Part shown: positions 35,641-47,124 of the stretch, in pieces
Layout: each line of letters starts with the position of its first letter
Numbering within the stretch: the first letter of the stretch is position 1
The notes under the pieces: model-generated
Told to the model about the DNA's origin: nothing
Databases searched by the model: none
The model's input: the letters and a program-made list of their open reading frames with translations, nothing else
Assembly: GCF_001625215.2 (NCBI RefSeq)
Contig: NC_030385.2
Location: forward strand, 30,715,598-30,779,597
Source: Daucus carota subsp. sativus
Taxonomy: Eukaryota; Streptophyta; Magnoliopsida; Apiales; Apiaceae
Direction: 5' to 3'
DNA length: 64,000 nt
Position numbers and translations under genes: made by a program

Positions 35641-35647
35641 TTATATA
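35641..35647 (-). promoter_or_regulatory. TATA box of the unknown-function gene at 34792-35523
   Basis: TATATAA on the minus strand in the context ACTATATAATCGC. Expected transcription start about 25-32 bp downstream, near 35612-35620. Confidence 0.6.
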
Positions 35648-36903
35648 GTAATACTCTGACTGTAACAACGGAAAGAGATAGGTACAGAGGAGAATTGTGA
35701 CAATTGGTGGACCGCTGTCCTGTTTATTTACCCATTAAGGAGAATCAAAATCTGATACTCCCTTGTAATTTATAATCAATGCATTTGTATTTTCTAAAGT
35801 AAATTGAGAATTTTACCAACTGTTATTGCTTGCTATTGAGAATCTTATCTTCCAGGTCTTTCGTATACCTAGTTTTAACTTTTCACGTTTTTCCACGATT
35901 TTTGACTTGATAGTAAAAAATTATATTTTTTTTATTTTTTTCTCTTAAATAAAATATATATTTATTCAGAAATGAATTTAAAAAATAGTAATTATAACTT
36001 TCTAGTCAAAACTCACCTCAGAAAAGTTAAATGACTTGCAAAACAAAAATGCATAAAAATACGTTAGAAAAGTTAGAAATGTTAAAACAGTTTTATAAAA
36101 TAAAATGGACAGGAGGATCAGATAAAAAAGATATATGTGTGTGATATGGCTGAAATACTGCAATTTGATTCAGTATACTTTAAAAAACTAGAGTATGTGA
36201 AGGTGTATTCTAACTCACAACATTTTCTCATTCGATATAATTAAGCTTTAAATATGTTAAGAAGAAGTATTTGTGTTAAGGTTGGCCGATGGAATCTTGT
36301 CCGTAAATACCATCTGTAACACCTTAATTTATTTTAAAACAAAGAAGAACATTATTTCAACTTTGTGAAAAACACTTAAAAACTCAAAATTGAGGGGATG
36401 GAGGGAGTATATTTTATCCTAATTAACTTCTTCAAAAAAAAAAAAGAAAATCTCCATTACAATTCAATAAAATTGCATGCTCTTCCTTTTTCTAAATTTA
36501 CAAAAAGAATCTCTGGCATCGCAGCAAGAATAAAAACATAGAGGACTTATGATTGCAGAGAACGGACAAATACCACGGAAGAGTAGAACAATGGTATGAC
36601 GACAGACGAAGATAAATCTCCGTAACAAAATCACATTTAAATCAAATAGTAACTAATCGGTATAGGTGCGAAAATAACAACTGTACAGGCATGAACATTT
36701 GATCCTCGAACACATGAAATTAAGTAACACTGCTACTATAAGGTGGTTTAATAATAGAACGAATGTAGAGCTGGGTAGAGTAATTATACAGTTAAAATGA
36801 AAGAGATGCTTTGTTGTTGGTATTGTTGGAGACAGAAATGAATATTTATTTAAAGTTCTTGTTGTATTTCATTGTCCCTGGCTTCAAGGTGAAGAGAGAA
36901 ACA
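35648..36903. other. Intergenic region with degraded MITE ends
   Basis: AT-rich. Stowaway-type ends occur near 35758 (ACTCCCTTGTAATTTATAA) and 36395-36409 (GGATGGAGGGAGTA), but I could not pair them with confidence. No gene seen. Confidence 0.4.
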
Positions 36904-36916
36904 AGAAACACAAAGC

Positions 36917-37560
36917 GATATCTTTCAAAAATTGATATTTTAACATCCTTTTTGCATCTCTTTTCTCTCTAGCCTCTCTATTTTCATCTCCGGCGGGGCT
37001 TCCATCGGTTTTCCGGTGGAAAGCCCCAAATCTTTCCGTTTGATTGCTAGTTTTTTATTGTTCTTACTTTTTCATTGATTTCCTCAATAAATCTCCCTTT
37101 TCGGGAAAGGTTTTTTAGATCTACATCACCGAAACTTTCGATTTTCGTTCTTATTCGTTTCCAGAGGCTTTTTTGGATTTGTGAGTGGATCGATTATCTC
37201 TTAAGCGTCGTGTGCAGATCTAATTGTTTTAGTTTGTTTTGGTTATAGTTTGATTTCTCTCCCTAGTGAGAGTGTGTGTTTTTCTCTCCTTCTTTTGTGA
37301 GAGTGGTTTGGATTCATCGATAAAAGCCTTTTGGGAATTGCATTTGTGGTCGATAGCTCAAACGGAGTTTTTGAAAAAGATGGTGAACACAGAGCAAGGA
37401 TCTATACATGAACCATCGTCAATTTCAACATCGCTTATTTGTCTCATCTTGGGTATGAAGACAGGCATGTTAATTTTTTCTATGTTTGTTCGACTCGATC
37501 TTTCTTGTAGATGCCGTATGGCTATTATTTATTGAATTCTCTCATTTTCTTAAAAAAAAA
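36917..37560 (+). mobile_element. Poly(A)-tailed retroposon with 13-bp target duplication
   Basis: The 644-bp segment ends in a run of nine A and is flanked by AGAAACACAAAGC on both sides (36904-36916 and 37561-37573). A tail next to a direct duplication is the mark of insertion by LINE-type reverse transcription. The interior is pyrimidine-rich and leader-like at its start (CTCCGGCGGGGCTTCCATCG) and has an 89-codon ORF at 37266-37535 without recognised domains. It could be a SINE-like or 5'-truncated LINE element, or a retrocopy of an untranslated transcript. Confidence 0.85.
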
Positions 37561-37994
37561 AGAAACACAAAGCACATGTCCATTAATACACAAATATGTA
37601 GCTAGCTTCTAGAAGAATTTAAGGCCGAAAATTTGGTAGTCACTGGGTAATATAGTTGTCACAAATTTAAATTAGGTAATTCTTGTTAGATTTTTCAGGT
37701 TATGGAAGTACGTTGTGTACCCGTGCAAGGAACAATTTCATTTCGTCATACGGAGCTTAAAATTGATACCTAAAATAAGATAAATGAGTATTAACTTGAA
37801 ATTTTAGAACACCTTAGTGCTTAATGATTATATAATGATGGGTGCAACTGTGCAAGTGCGAACTTGTGAAAACCGTGAGAGAATTGACTAATCTAGTTGA
37901 GTGAAGAAATTATTTATAAATTTATGAATAGAGTAAACTTCAAATTTGTGGTCAAAATTTATACCGATTTTTAAAAAGTTGGCTAGAGTTTTAT

Positions 37995-38205
37995 CTTCTC
38001 AGAAAGGTGGTCAAACTTTGGCTCCGCTTTTCAAAAGTATGGCTCCCATTAAATATCACTAATGAGGGTAACGGACAAAGTGGTAGAAATGAGTTCCAAA
38101 TTCTTAGAAAGGTGGCCAAACTTTAGCTCCGCTGTCTGAAAGTGTGGCTCCCGTTAAATGTCATTAACGGAGCGGAGTGAAAGTTTGACCACCTTTTTGA
38201 GAGTT
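37995..38205. repeat. Direct and inverted repeat block
   Basis: The phrase AGAAAGGTGG(T/C)CAAACTTT followed by GCTCCGCT and GTGGCTCCC(A/G)TTAAAT occurs at 37995 and again at 38101, and an inverted fragment (AAAGTTTGACCACCTTT) lies at about 38180-38196. Probably a transposon remnant. Confidence 0.7.
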
Positions 38206-38217
38206 ACTGTAAGTGTT

Positions 38218-38445
38218 CCCGATGCTTATCGGGAATAATATGTGGTTTACTTATCGCAGCTTCTAGAGTTCTGGGTGATCTGATTGCTGGCTATCAGGAC
38301 AGTGGGTTGATATTCGCTGATGGTTTGTCCAACAATGCTCAAGATTTCTTGAGAAAGTGCATGACGAGATAGCGTAACGGTGGTGGTCGAGGGTTGCGAC
38401 GGCCGGGGCAGTTCTGGATCAATATGAGATCTGGTTTTAAAAAGA
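38218..38445. other. Unassigned spacer segment
   Basis: Less AT-rich than its surroundings. A plus-strand frame reads briefly as protein-like (GDLIAGYQDSGLIFADGL) before a stop at about 38371. I do not recognise it; perhaps a transposon coding fragment. Confidence 0.25.
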
Positions 38446-38447
38446 AA

Positions 38448-38800
38448 TGCATTAATTGTGCCTTAATTGAGGGCGTTAATTGGGCCTCCTAATTGAGGGA
38501 GTTAATTATACCTTTTTTGAGGGCGTTAATTGTGTCTTAATTGAGAACGTTAATATTTTATGGGTGCTGATTTATGCACGCCCTAAATATTGATTTATGT
38601 ACACCCTTCCATTTTGTTTGTACTAAATTACCCCTTTGAATTAATAAAATATTTGGTTGAAATGTTAAAAGACAAGGATAATTTAATACAAAAAAGGATA
38701 CCCGGTGTGCATAAATAAATTTAGGGTGTGCATATATTAGCATCCTATTTTATTAATTGTGCCTTAATTAAGAATTTAATTGTCTCAATTATGAGTTATC
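38448..38800. repeat. 24-bp minisatellite split by a MITE
   Basis: Units of the type TTAATTGTGCCTTAATTGAG plus GGCG, about 24-26 bp, occur four times at 38452-38550, and one to two further units follow at about 38754-38795. The array is interrupted by the element at 38562-38745. Confidence 0.8.
38562..38745. mobile_element. 184-bp MITE with 8-bp target duplication
   Basis: Inverted ends GGGTGCTGATTTATGCACGC and the imperfect counterpart TTTAGGGTGTGCATATATTAGCATCC. Flanked on both sides by TATTTTAT (38554-38561 and 38746-38753). An 8-bp duplication points to a hAT-type mobiliser, though the ends lack the common CA(G/A) start. Confidence 0.82.
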
Positions 38801-39179
38801 ATAATTGTGTGAATAATTTGATCAGCACATGTATATACACGTGATTTTATTAATAATTAATTATTGGATATATTTTTTATTTTTATAATATATATAATCT
38901 GTTATATATATCGACTTATATTTTTCTTGTTTACTTTGTTATATTTTCAGGGTTCTTGAAAGAAGATGGTTTTTTTTTTCAGATATTAAAATTTTATTGT
39001 TTAAATTTCCGTGGTCATCTTGCATGTCCGACGGTTAGATAATAAGCTTTTTTGAATGAAAGAACTATCACAGTGAATTGCCAATTCATATTTGTGAGAT
39101 TCATTCTTATATTAAAAAAAATGATATGTGATCTTCGTACAAATTTCTTACAAGCTTATAAAGATTCGACAAATATAGA

Positions 39180-39420
39180 GGTTGTGAGTGTTTGATAGAA
39201 GCAAAAGCTGCTTCTGGCTTCCGCTTCTCTTGACCCGTTTGTGTAAATAAGTAGAAGTACTTTTAAGAAGGTGAGAATGCTAGCTTCTAGTTTTTTTCCA
39301 AACATTTTATTAACTTATTTCCTTCTCACTTTTACTTTACTCTTTTAGTTTAAGAAAGAAGTGACTCCTTTAGTTTAAGAAAGAAGTCACTTCTTTTACG
39401 CTATAAGAAGTTGATTAAAA
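39180..39420. repeat. Dispersed repeat related to 23289-23533
   Basis: Contains GAGAATGCTAGCTTCTAG and a local direct repeat of about 24 bp (TTTAGTTTAAGAAAGAAGT twice at about 39347-39390). Confidence 0.45.
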
Positions 39421-39929
39421 TTATAGAGAAGGGATTAAGATGGTTGAGGTGTGAGTTTTTGAGGATATTGACTATATTTCCTACTTTTATATGCCAACTT
39501 AGCTTTTAGTTAAAGATTTTTCATGTATGAAGTTGTTGTAATTTTGATCTGACTCTTAATTCTATTAGCATCCATGCAAGAAATTCGTCGTTATTTATTC
39601 TTTTCATATTTGAAGAATATGCCGCTAGTTATTGAGTAAACCTCCTTTGACCGATAAAAATAAAACTTTGCCAATCATCTAAAATCCATGACATAAGTCA
39701 GTTACAACTTTATGAACATCGAGTAATTTTTATCTTACGTTATCTCGAAAGTTAAACTTTTTAGAAATGTAACGTTTCAGTTTCAAAAAAGAAAAAAAGA
39801 AGAAGCATATAACGTTTCCCTTTCGAAAAGAAATATTTATCCCCAAAAATAGTAGTACAAGCAAGTATATTCAATAAATCTGTGATTATAAAAAAGATAT
39901 GAATCTCCATCATAAAATGGACTTTTTAA

Positions 39930-40099
39930 CTTTAAGGCCCAATGAGTAATAAAAAATGATCACATCATAAATAAGCCCACAAAAAGTCTTCGCCGGACAG
40001 TTGAGTAGCTACGACTACAAATCTCAGCTTTGCTTCTTTTTGCCTGTCTTTCTCTTCTCTTCGCCTCTTCCAATTAAAACAAATTAATTAATAAATAAA
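39930..40099 (+). promoter_or_regulatory. Promoter and leader of CPR gene
   Basis: Contains AAGGCCCAATG (39934) and ATAAGCCCAC (39972), which resemble site II/GCCCA elements, and a long C/T-rich stretch (about 40028-40072) of the Y-patch type. No clear TATA box. The last bases before the ATG are AAT-rich, usual for plant leaders. Confidence 0.5.
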
Positions 40100-43000
40100 A
40101 TGGCTGGTGAGAGCTTTGCCACGTCACTACCGGCGACGCTCCTCGAGAATCGTGACCTGTTAATGCTTCTCACCACCTCAATCGCCGTTTTGATTGGATG
40201 CGCAGTCGTTTTGGTGTGGCGCAGATCGAGCCTGCGATCGGTTAAATCAGTTGAGCCGCCCAAGCTGATTGTGCCGAAAGTTGAAATTGAAGATGAAGTT
40301 GATGACGGTAAAAAGAAAGTTACCGTCTTTTTCGGCACTCAAACCGGTACTGCCGAAGGTTTCGCCAAGGTATATATCTGTAATTATACATACATGTGTT
40401 TGTATTTATAGGTTAAGTATTGTTTTTTATGTTCAATTCGATATGATTTGACTAATTATTATCGTTCGATTACACGATTATATTGAATTGTGTGTGTGTA
40501 GATGTGAAGGTCAACTGTTTGTTTATTGGATTGAGTGAATGATATGATTGGATTGATTGTTGATTGTGTTTAGGCTTTTGCGGAGGAAGCCAAGGCGAGA
40601 TATGACAAGGCGAAATTCAGAGTCATTGATTTAGTGAGTTGGCGTTTTCATCTTGCGTTTAATTTGTGCATTTTGGATTGAGTTTTTCTGTTTTTAAATG
40701 AATGAATGAAATGTATTGGTAGGATGACTATGCAGCTGAGGATGAGGAGTATGAGTCAAAGTTTAAGAAGGAATCGTTTGCGTTTTTCTTCTTAGCAACG
40801 TAAGTTTAATTGCTCTTGCATTTTGATGTATTAGTACAATGTGCGGCGAGTGTGGTGTTAAGTGTAAATAGATGTTGAGTATTTTGTGTTGACGTTGTAG
40901 TTATGGTGATGGTGAGCCAACCGACAATGCAGCTAGATTCTACAAGTGGTTTTCGGAGGTATGTTATGTTATGAATGACCAAGTAGTTACAGGAAATGAG
41001 TGCGCTGCTAAGTGCATTCCGGACTCGTTTAGTAATCATTGTTTTCACAACAGGGAGAAGAGAGAGGAAATTGGTTGAGTAATCTTCAATATGGAGTCTT
41101 TGGCTTAGGCAATAGGCAGTATGAACATTTTAACAAGGTCTGGTTGTGTCCCTTCTTATATTTTTTAAAGATTGACATACTATAGTAATTTGTTTGTTTT
41201 TACTGATACTTTGCTAAATTCTATTCTGATCTTTTTCCTTGCACATATAGATTGCGAAAGTTGTTGACGATGGTCTTGAAGAGCAGGGTATGTATATTTC
41301 CATCTGTACCTCACATTTGCGTAATTGCATTTTTTGGTTTGATATCAGTTTTGCTACATTAGTGTGATACCAATCAGCATATTGTCAATTATTTTACAAA
41401 GGAAGAATTATGTAGCTCCAATACTTGTTAATGATGGTTATATTCAGAAGTACAGATGATTTTCAAAGTATATGTCAAGCAGTTGCTCTATCTTGTGAGG
41501 TTGTGTTTATTTCCAGCTGCATTATTTCGGGAGTTCTACTTTAATAGGTGTTTTTAAGATTTTGGTCATATTTTTTACATTCTCTGTTCTGTCAAGAAAG
41601 AAGCAATGCTTGAAATTCACATTGTTTGGTGAGTTTGCTATTTATTATAATAGTGCACTTGACATGTGTTAATTTACCAGCTCTTCTAAATTTGCTTTTT
41701 ATATTTTGCACTCCCCCTCAGTGCCCTCACTGAAAACTCATTTTTAGGCCAAGAGTGGATCGCCAAGAGCCCACCTTTAGAGAAATATCGGCATTAGTGT
41801 CTGAAATAAATTTCTAAGAATATATTTGAAATGTCACTGATTTTTACCATTATCTGCAGGAGCCAAGCGTATCGTTCAAGTGGGTATGGGAGATGATGAT
41901 CAATGTATTGAAGATGATTTTACGGCATGGTATGACCAAACACGGAACTTGATTCTTAACTTATTCTAAACAATCTTGTTTTAATTGTAAACTAATGGAG
42001 GAGACCTTTGTAACCTTGGTAAAGCTCTGGAAGGATTGAACCCTTGAATCTTGGTATGCGGTCAGAGCTATCCTTGTTTGCAAAATGAAATGGTTGAACT
42101 CAAGAGTGCTTCTGACTATGTTTTCTAACTGGTGATGAAAATGTTTTTATTGGGCCAGTATTTAGGTCAAATGAGGAGTTAGTTTATATTAAATTATTTG
42201 AGGTATAATTGTGTCTGCTTTTTAATTAAAATTATTGGTTTGCAGTAGTATGTTTTAAAAATCGTTTTAATTTTGGCAAGTGTTTTTACTGTCTTATAGT
42301 AAAAATTACATGAACTGTATATAGTCTATATTTAGTGACACATAATAAATAATGCATATCTAAAGTTATTACCTCATACGTCACACTTCTGTTTTAAATT
42401 GTTCAAAATCATTTATATTATTATCAAACAACGTTGACATTCAGTAACAAGTTCAGCCACTTCACGATATTGTGTTCTAAAACATTCTGCACCATATGAT
42501 TTAGTTTTATGAATGACCCCAAATATTATCTACTTACAATATTTAGCTTGTGTAATATAGGCGGGAATTGGTCTGGCCTGAATTGGATAAATTGCTTTTG
42601 GATGAGGATGACACATCTGCTGCAACTCCTTACAAGGCTGCTGTTTTAGAGTACCGGGTTGTGGTTTATGACCAACTTGATAAGCCTCCAGTGGATCACA
42701 GTTTAAATGGCCAAAATGGTCATGCAGTCTTTGATGCTCAACATCCGTGCAGGTATTGTGTATCAGATTTGAATTTTATTCTTTTGTGTTATGTGCATAT
42801 CTCTGGACATTGTTGCTTCTGCTTGAAGGTCTAGCGTAGCTGCAAAGAAAGAGCTTCATAAACCTGCATCTGATCGTTCTTGCATTCACTTGGAGTTTGA
42901 CATCGGACATACTGGACTTGCGTAAGTAGCAAAACTGATCTTTTTGATTGTTCTGGTGTCTCTGTAAAGTATATTGGGTGATTACATTATACCTTGTTCT

Positions 43001-43861
43001 TGGTAATCATTTTTGAGAGTATTAGACAACAATGCCTAGAGGCAGATTCAATGTCATTTTGGTGTTGGTTATTAAACATTGTATATACTGGTCGCTCCTC
43101 AGATATGAAACTGGTGACCACGTAGGGGTCTATTGTGAGAATCTCGTTGAAATTGTTGAGGAGGCTGAAAAGCTATTAGGCATATCACCAAACACCTACT
43201 TCTCTGTCCACACTGACAATGAAGATGGAACACCACTTACTGGAGGCTCTCTGCCACCTCCCTTTCCACCATGCACTTTAAGAAGTGCACTGGCGAAATA
43301 TGCAGATCTTTTGAGCTCTCCAAAGAAGGTAGGTTATCTATTTCTGAAACAATTTATTGCTGATCTAGCTCACTATGTGATAATTAAAATCAATTTATTG
43401 ATTAATGGCATATTTTTACAGTCTGCCTTGCTTGCTCTGGCGGCGCATGCTTCTGATCCTAGCGAGGCTGACCGTTTAAGATTCCTAGCATCTCCTGCTG
43501 GAAAGGTTTGAGTTACTTTGTTAATATCTCTGGAGATGATTGTGTTCCCATGATTTTTTTTATGCACATTTAATATTTTGTTTTGCAGGATGAATATGCA
43601 CAATGGGTAGTTGCTAGCCACAGAAGCCTTCTTGAAGTCTTGGCTGAATTTCCATCAGCCAAGCCCCCACTTGGGGTATTCTTTGCATCAGTTGCACCAC
43701 GCCTGCAGCCTAGATACTATTCTATCTCTTCTTCACCAAGGTAGATGATTGGATGAAGTATATCACATGCCTCATATTTCTCATCTTGTTCTTTTCCTAG
43801 ATAATATATAATTTGTGTGGGTGTGTAGGAGCGAGGTGAGAATTTGAGCCTATGACCTTTG

Positions 43862-43899
<38 letters not shown>

Positions 43900-45879
43900 G
43901 ATTGTATTAGCAAGTATTAGAGATCTCAAAAATCTTCGACAAGTTAATCTTAATATGGGATCGATATGCTTGGGGTTCCCAGTATTTTGTATTGTATGTG
44001 CATTGCATAATTGTTTTTAAGCCTGCATATCTCTAGATTTATTAAAAATGACACATCTACGTCTATGTTATATGCTAGGTCTAGTTTATAAGTGGATGTG
44101 CAATGTAAATATTCATTTTTTTTATACTAATTAACTTTTAATTTTCATATTTTCTTTTTGGTTATATAGGATGGTACCGTCGAGGATTCATGTTACCTGT
44201 GCTTTAGTTTATGAAAAAACACCTACAGGACGAATTCACAAAGGAGTTTGTTCAACTTGGATGAAGGTATTATTTCTTCAATCATTTTTTTTACATGTAA
44301 AAAGTGTGTTGTAATAATATCTAGAAACATGATTTTGGAACTTGGGCTGTGACAAATAACATGAAAGTTGCTATAGATCCTCACACAGTTAGTTTACTAA
44401 TAGGACTTGGTAAGATAGCATCCTACTTTTCAGTGTATTGATGTTGATAGTGATACACTACTGGAGTGCTGCCTCTTTAAAGTGGCTATAGTGTTTTTTT
44501 TAACTGAAGTGGTTTTCCTGAATAATGCTTTAAATCTTTATAAGAATCAACTATTAATGCACTGGGGTCAGGAGTTGGTTGTTTTGATTTAGAATTGTGC
44601 AAATTTTGGTATTCGCCGAAATAAATACTCCTTTTTACATGTGTGATAGTATTTGTTATGACTTATGACTAGGTTTTGTGATATATCATGTATGTACAGG
44701 CCGTTGCAACTTGCAACCTTTCTCATGTAAATTCTAAATTCTATCCTGTAATTTTCCAGAATGCAGTTTCATTGGAGGAAAGCCATGATTGCAGCTGGGC
44801 ACCCATTTTTGTTAGGCAATCCAACTTCAAGCTTCCCTCTGATCCCAAAGTCCCTGTTATTATGATTGGCCCTGGTACTGGACTAGCTCCTTTCAGGGGT
44901 TTCCTGCAGGTCTGGTCTGAAAAAGAAATTTTTATCTGTCATCCTTTAATTTTCTTATTGTTAACCAGATTCGTATGGGTCAAATTTTGTTCATTCAGGA
45001 AAGACTAGCTCTCAAAGAATCTGGAGCAGAACTGGGGACTGCTGTATTATACTTTGGTTGCAGAAATAGAAATTTGGCAAGTGAAAAATTAATATCAGAG
45101 CCCTATTGGGTTATTTTGTCAACTGACTACAATTTTGGAAAAATGGAAATCTTAAAAGATGTTTCCTGTTATTGTAGGATTTTATTTACGAGGATGAGCT
45201 AAACAATTTTGTTGAAAGTGGTGCAATCTCTGAGTTAATTGTGGCTTTCTCACGTGAGGGGCCCACCAAGGAGTATGTGCAACATAAGATGTTACAGAAG
45301 GTACCAAGTTTGCCCTTTTACAGTTTGTTTAACATCCGTGTAAGTACTTCTAGATTTTGAGCTTCTCCTCTTTTGTTTTATTGATCTAGGCATCAGAGAT
45401 TTGGAACCTGATTTCCGAGGGAGCATATATCTATGTCTGTGGTGATGCTAAAGGCATGGCTAGGGATGTCCACCGAATGCTTCACACAATTGCACAGGAG
45501 CAGGTATATATATACAGAAAATAATATTTAAAGCACTCAATAGAGAAGTTTTCTGTTTATTAAGACCATTGTTCTAAAAGTCGGTGATTAATATACTGCG
45601 CATGTGCTTTTGTTATATGATGAAAACACACTTCATATTTGCAAGCCTATTAGTATTGTGGTATTGCTGGACTTGGAGAAAACTTTTAGAGAAAATTTGA
45701 ATAAGTTAAAGATAGCATGTTGATGATCTATTTCCAAATAGTTATGTAGAATATACTATATAGAATTAACTAATAAGATGCACAACCTTGATTTTCAGGG
45801 AGCTCTAGACAGCAGCAAGGCTGAGAGCTGGGTTAAGAATCTTCAAATGACTGGGAGGTATCTTCGGGATGTATGGTAA
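40100..45879 (+). CDS. CPR: NADPH-cytochrome P450 reductase
   Basis: ER-membrane flavoprotein that passes electrons from NADPH through FAD and FMN to cytochrome P450s. It has 681 residues in 18 exons: 40100-40369, 40574-40633, 40723-40799, 40901-40958, 41054-41137, 41251-41287, 41860-41929, 42561-42752, 42829-42921, 43103-43328, 43422-43505, 43589-43740, 44170-44266, 44760-44909, 44999-45076, 45178-45300, 45390-45503 and 45799-45879; frame holds at each join. A membrane anchor covers about residues 21-41. FMN motifs: [14 protein letters not shown] (77-90), [13 protein letters not shown] and [15 protein letters not shown] motifs: RYYSISSSP and [14 protein letters not shown] motifs: [24 protein letters not shown] and [14 protein letters not shown]. 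The C-terminus is RYLRDVW, with the FAD-stacking Trp. Intron 15 is GC-AG. The N-terminus is short, without a long Ser-rich extension. Complete, likely active. Confidence 0.97.
43863..43896. repeat. (TA)n microsatellite in CPR intron 12
   Basis: About 17 uninterrupted TA units, likely length-variable between individuals. Confidence 0.95.
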
Positions 45880-46590
45880 TTGTTCTTGCGGTGCAGCCAA
45901 CTTTGTTTATTCAGGGGAGAATATAGTAAATAAATATGTGATGCTATACTTTCCTGGCCCGGCATATGGAGGGATGAAAGATATGGGATATACAAGTTTA
46001 TTGTGCTTTTCCTGCTGGCAAGCTCGAGGGAGGGGGTGCATATGGTGGTCCCAAATCCCAATATATATTTTTCTTTTTATTTGTGTGATACAAACTTTAA
46101 TATTAGGAAGAGACCAAGCTACTCATATTTGTACTATTAGATGATTGTAGAATTTTTGACGAAATAGAGTATATGAAACAAAAGTTATCTGCATATGGTG
46201 TTTGTTTTTCTGTACTTTCAGTGTTCCTTGAAAGAATCAGACACTGTTTAGCAACCGTTCTAATGGTCAATTGGTCATATCTGCTTTTTAGCAGCTGTTC
46301 CTTGTTTGCTCTCTGGCTTTATGAGAGAAAACTGGCCGGAAAAGGCCCAGGTTCCGTAGCATTGTTTCTGGAGTAAGATGTTTTCCTGAGCATTGTTTAC
46401 CTACGGTGAATAGTCTAGCTCAGTCTCCCATTTACCTTTCACATGCTCTTTATTGGATAAGGTCCCTCGTCTCATTTTCAAAGTGTGTGGGGTTGTATTT
46501 TTACATTTAAAGCACTTTAAACGAAACTGAATGTCTTTTTTTGTTTAAATTTATATATACACATAAATCAAGAGGAAAAACTACTCTCTA
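45880..46590 (+). other. CPR 3' UTR and spacer
   Basis: Begins right after the CPR stop codon. Short ORFs at 45869-46144 and 46173-46376 are not supported by any recognisable motif. Confidence 0.5.
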
Positions 46591-46895
46591 CTCTCTCCGT
46601 CTCTAGATACTTTTCCTGTTTATCTATTATATCAAGAGAAAAAATTACTCTCTCCGTCTCTAGATACTTTTCCTATTTATCTATATCACGTTTACCGATA
46701 CACTTTTGATTATTAATTTTATATTAGTATTAAATATAAAAATTTCACCGTATTAAAACACTCATAAATACGAATCCAATAAGATCACACATGATTATAT
46801 TTTATCTTATAGATTAGACGTAAATTAGTAATTTGTCTCGTGTTATGAACTATGCCGACATTTCAAACGGAAAATGTTTCTAGAGACGGAGGGAG
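46591..46895. mobile_element. Stowaway-like MITE with duplicated left end
   Basis: Starts CTCTCTCCGTCTCTAGA after TA and ends TCTAGAGACGGAGGGAG before TA. The left terminus is repeated: the same start occurs at 46591 and 46648, so about 57 bp of the end is duplicated in tandem. Confidence 0.8.
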
Positions 46896-46966
46896 TACTA
46901 CAATAAACGGTCGGCACAGATAAATGAAAGGTAGTCGTATCACGTTGAAAATAAAGAGTAGTGCTA

Positions 46967-47124
46967 GGTGCACATAATTGTGTACAGAATTTTTGTACAT
47001 AATGATGTGGCAAGTGATTTGATAGATTTTAATTGGGTTATTGATGTAAATGCAAGAGGTCCATTCCAATTAAAACTCACCACATGTCATTATGTACATA
47101 TTTTTGTATATAATTATATGCACC
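46967..47124. mobile_element. Foldback MITE
   Basis: Arms of about 45 bp: GGTGCACATAATTGTGTAC...GTACATAATGATGTGG and the inverted CCACATGTCATTATGTAC...ATATAATTATATGCACC. The element is close to a full hairpin, about 158 bp. Target duplication not identified. Confidence 0.75.

Noticed and set aside
37266-37535. 89-codon ORF inside the retroposon
   Set aside because: No domain or conserved motif; begins at GTG; likely incidental.
43863-43896. (TA)n run considered as a regulatory element
   Set aside because: A plain microsatellite within an intron; nothing else supports function.
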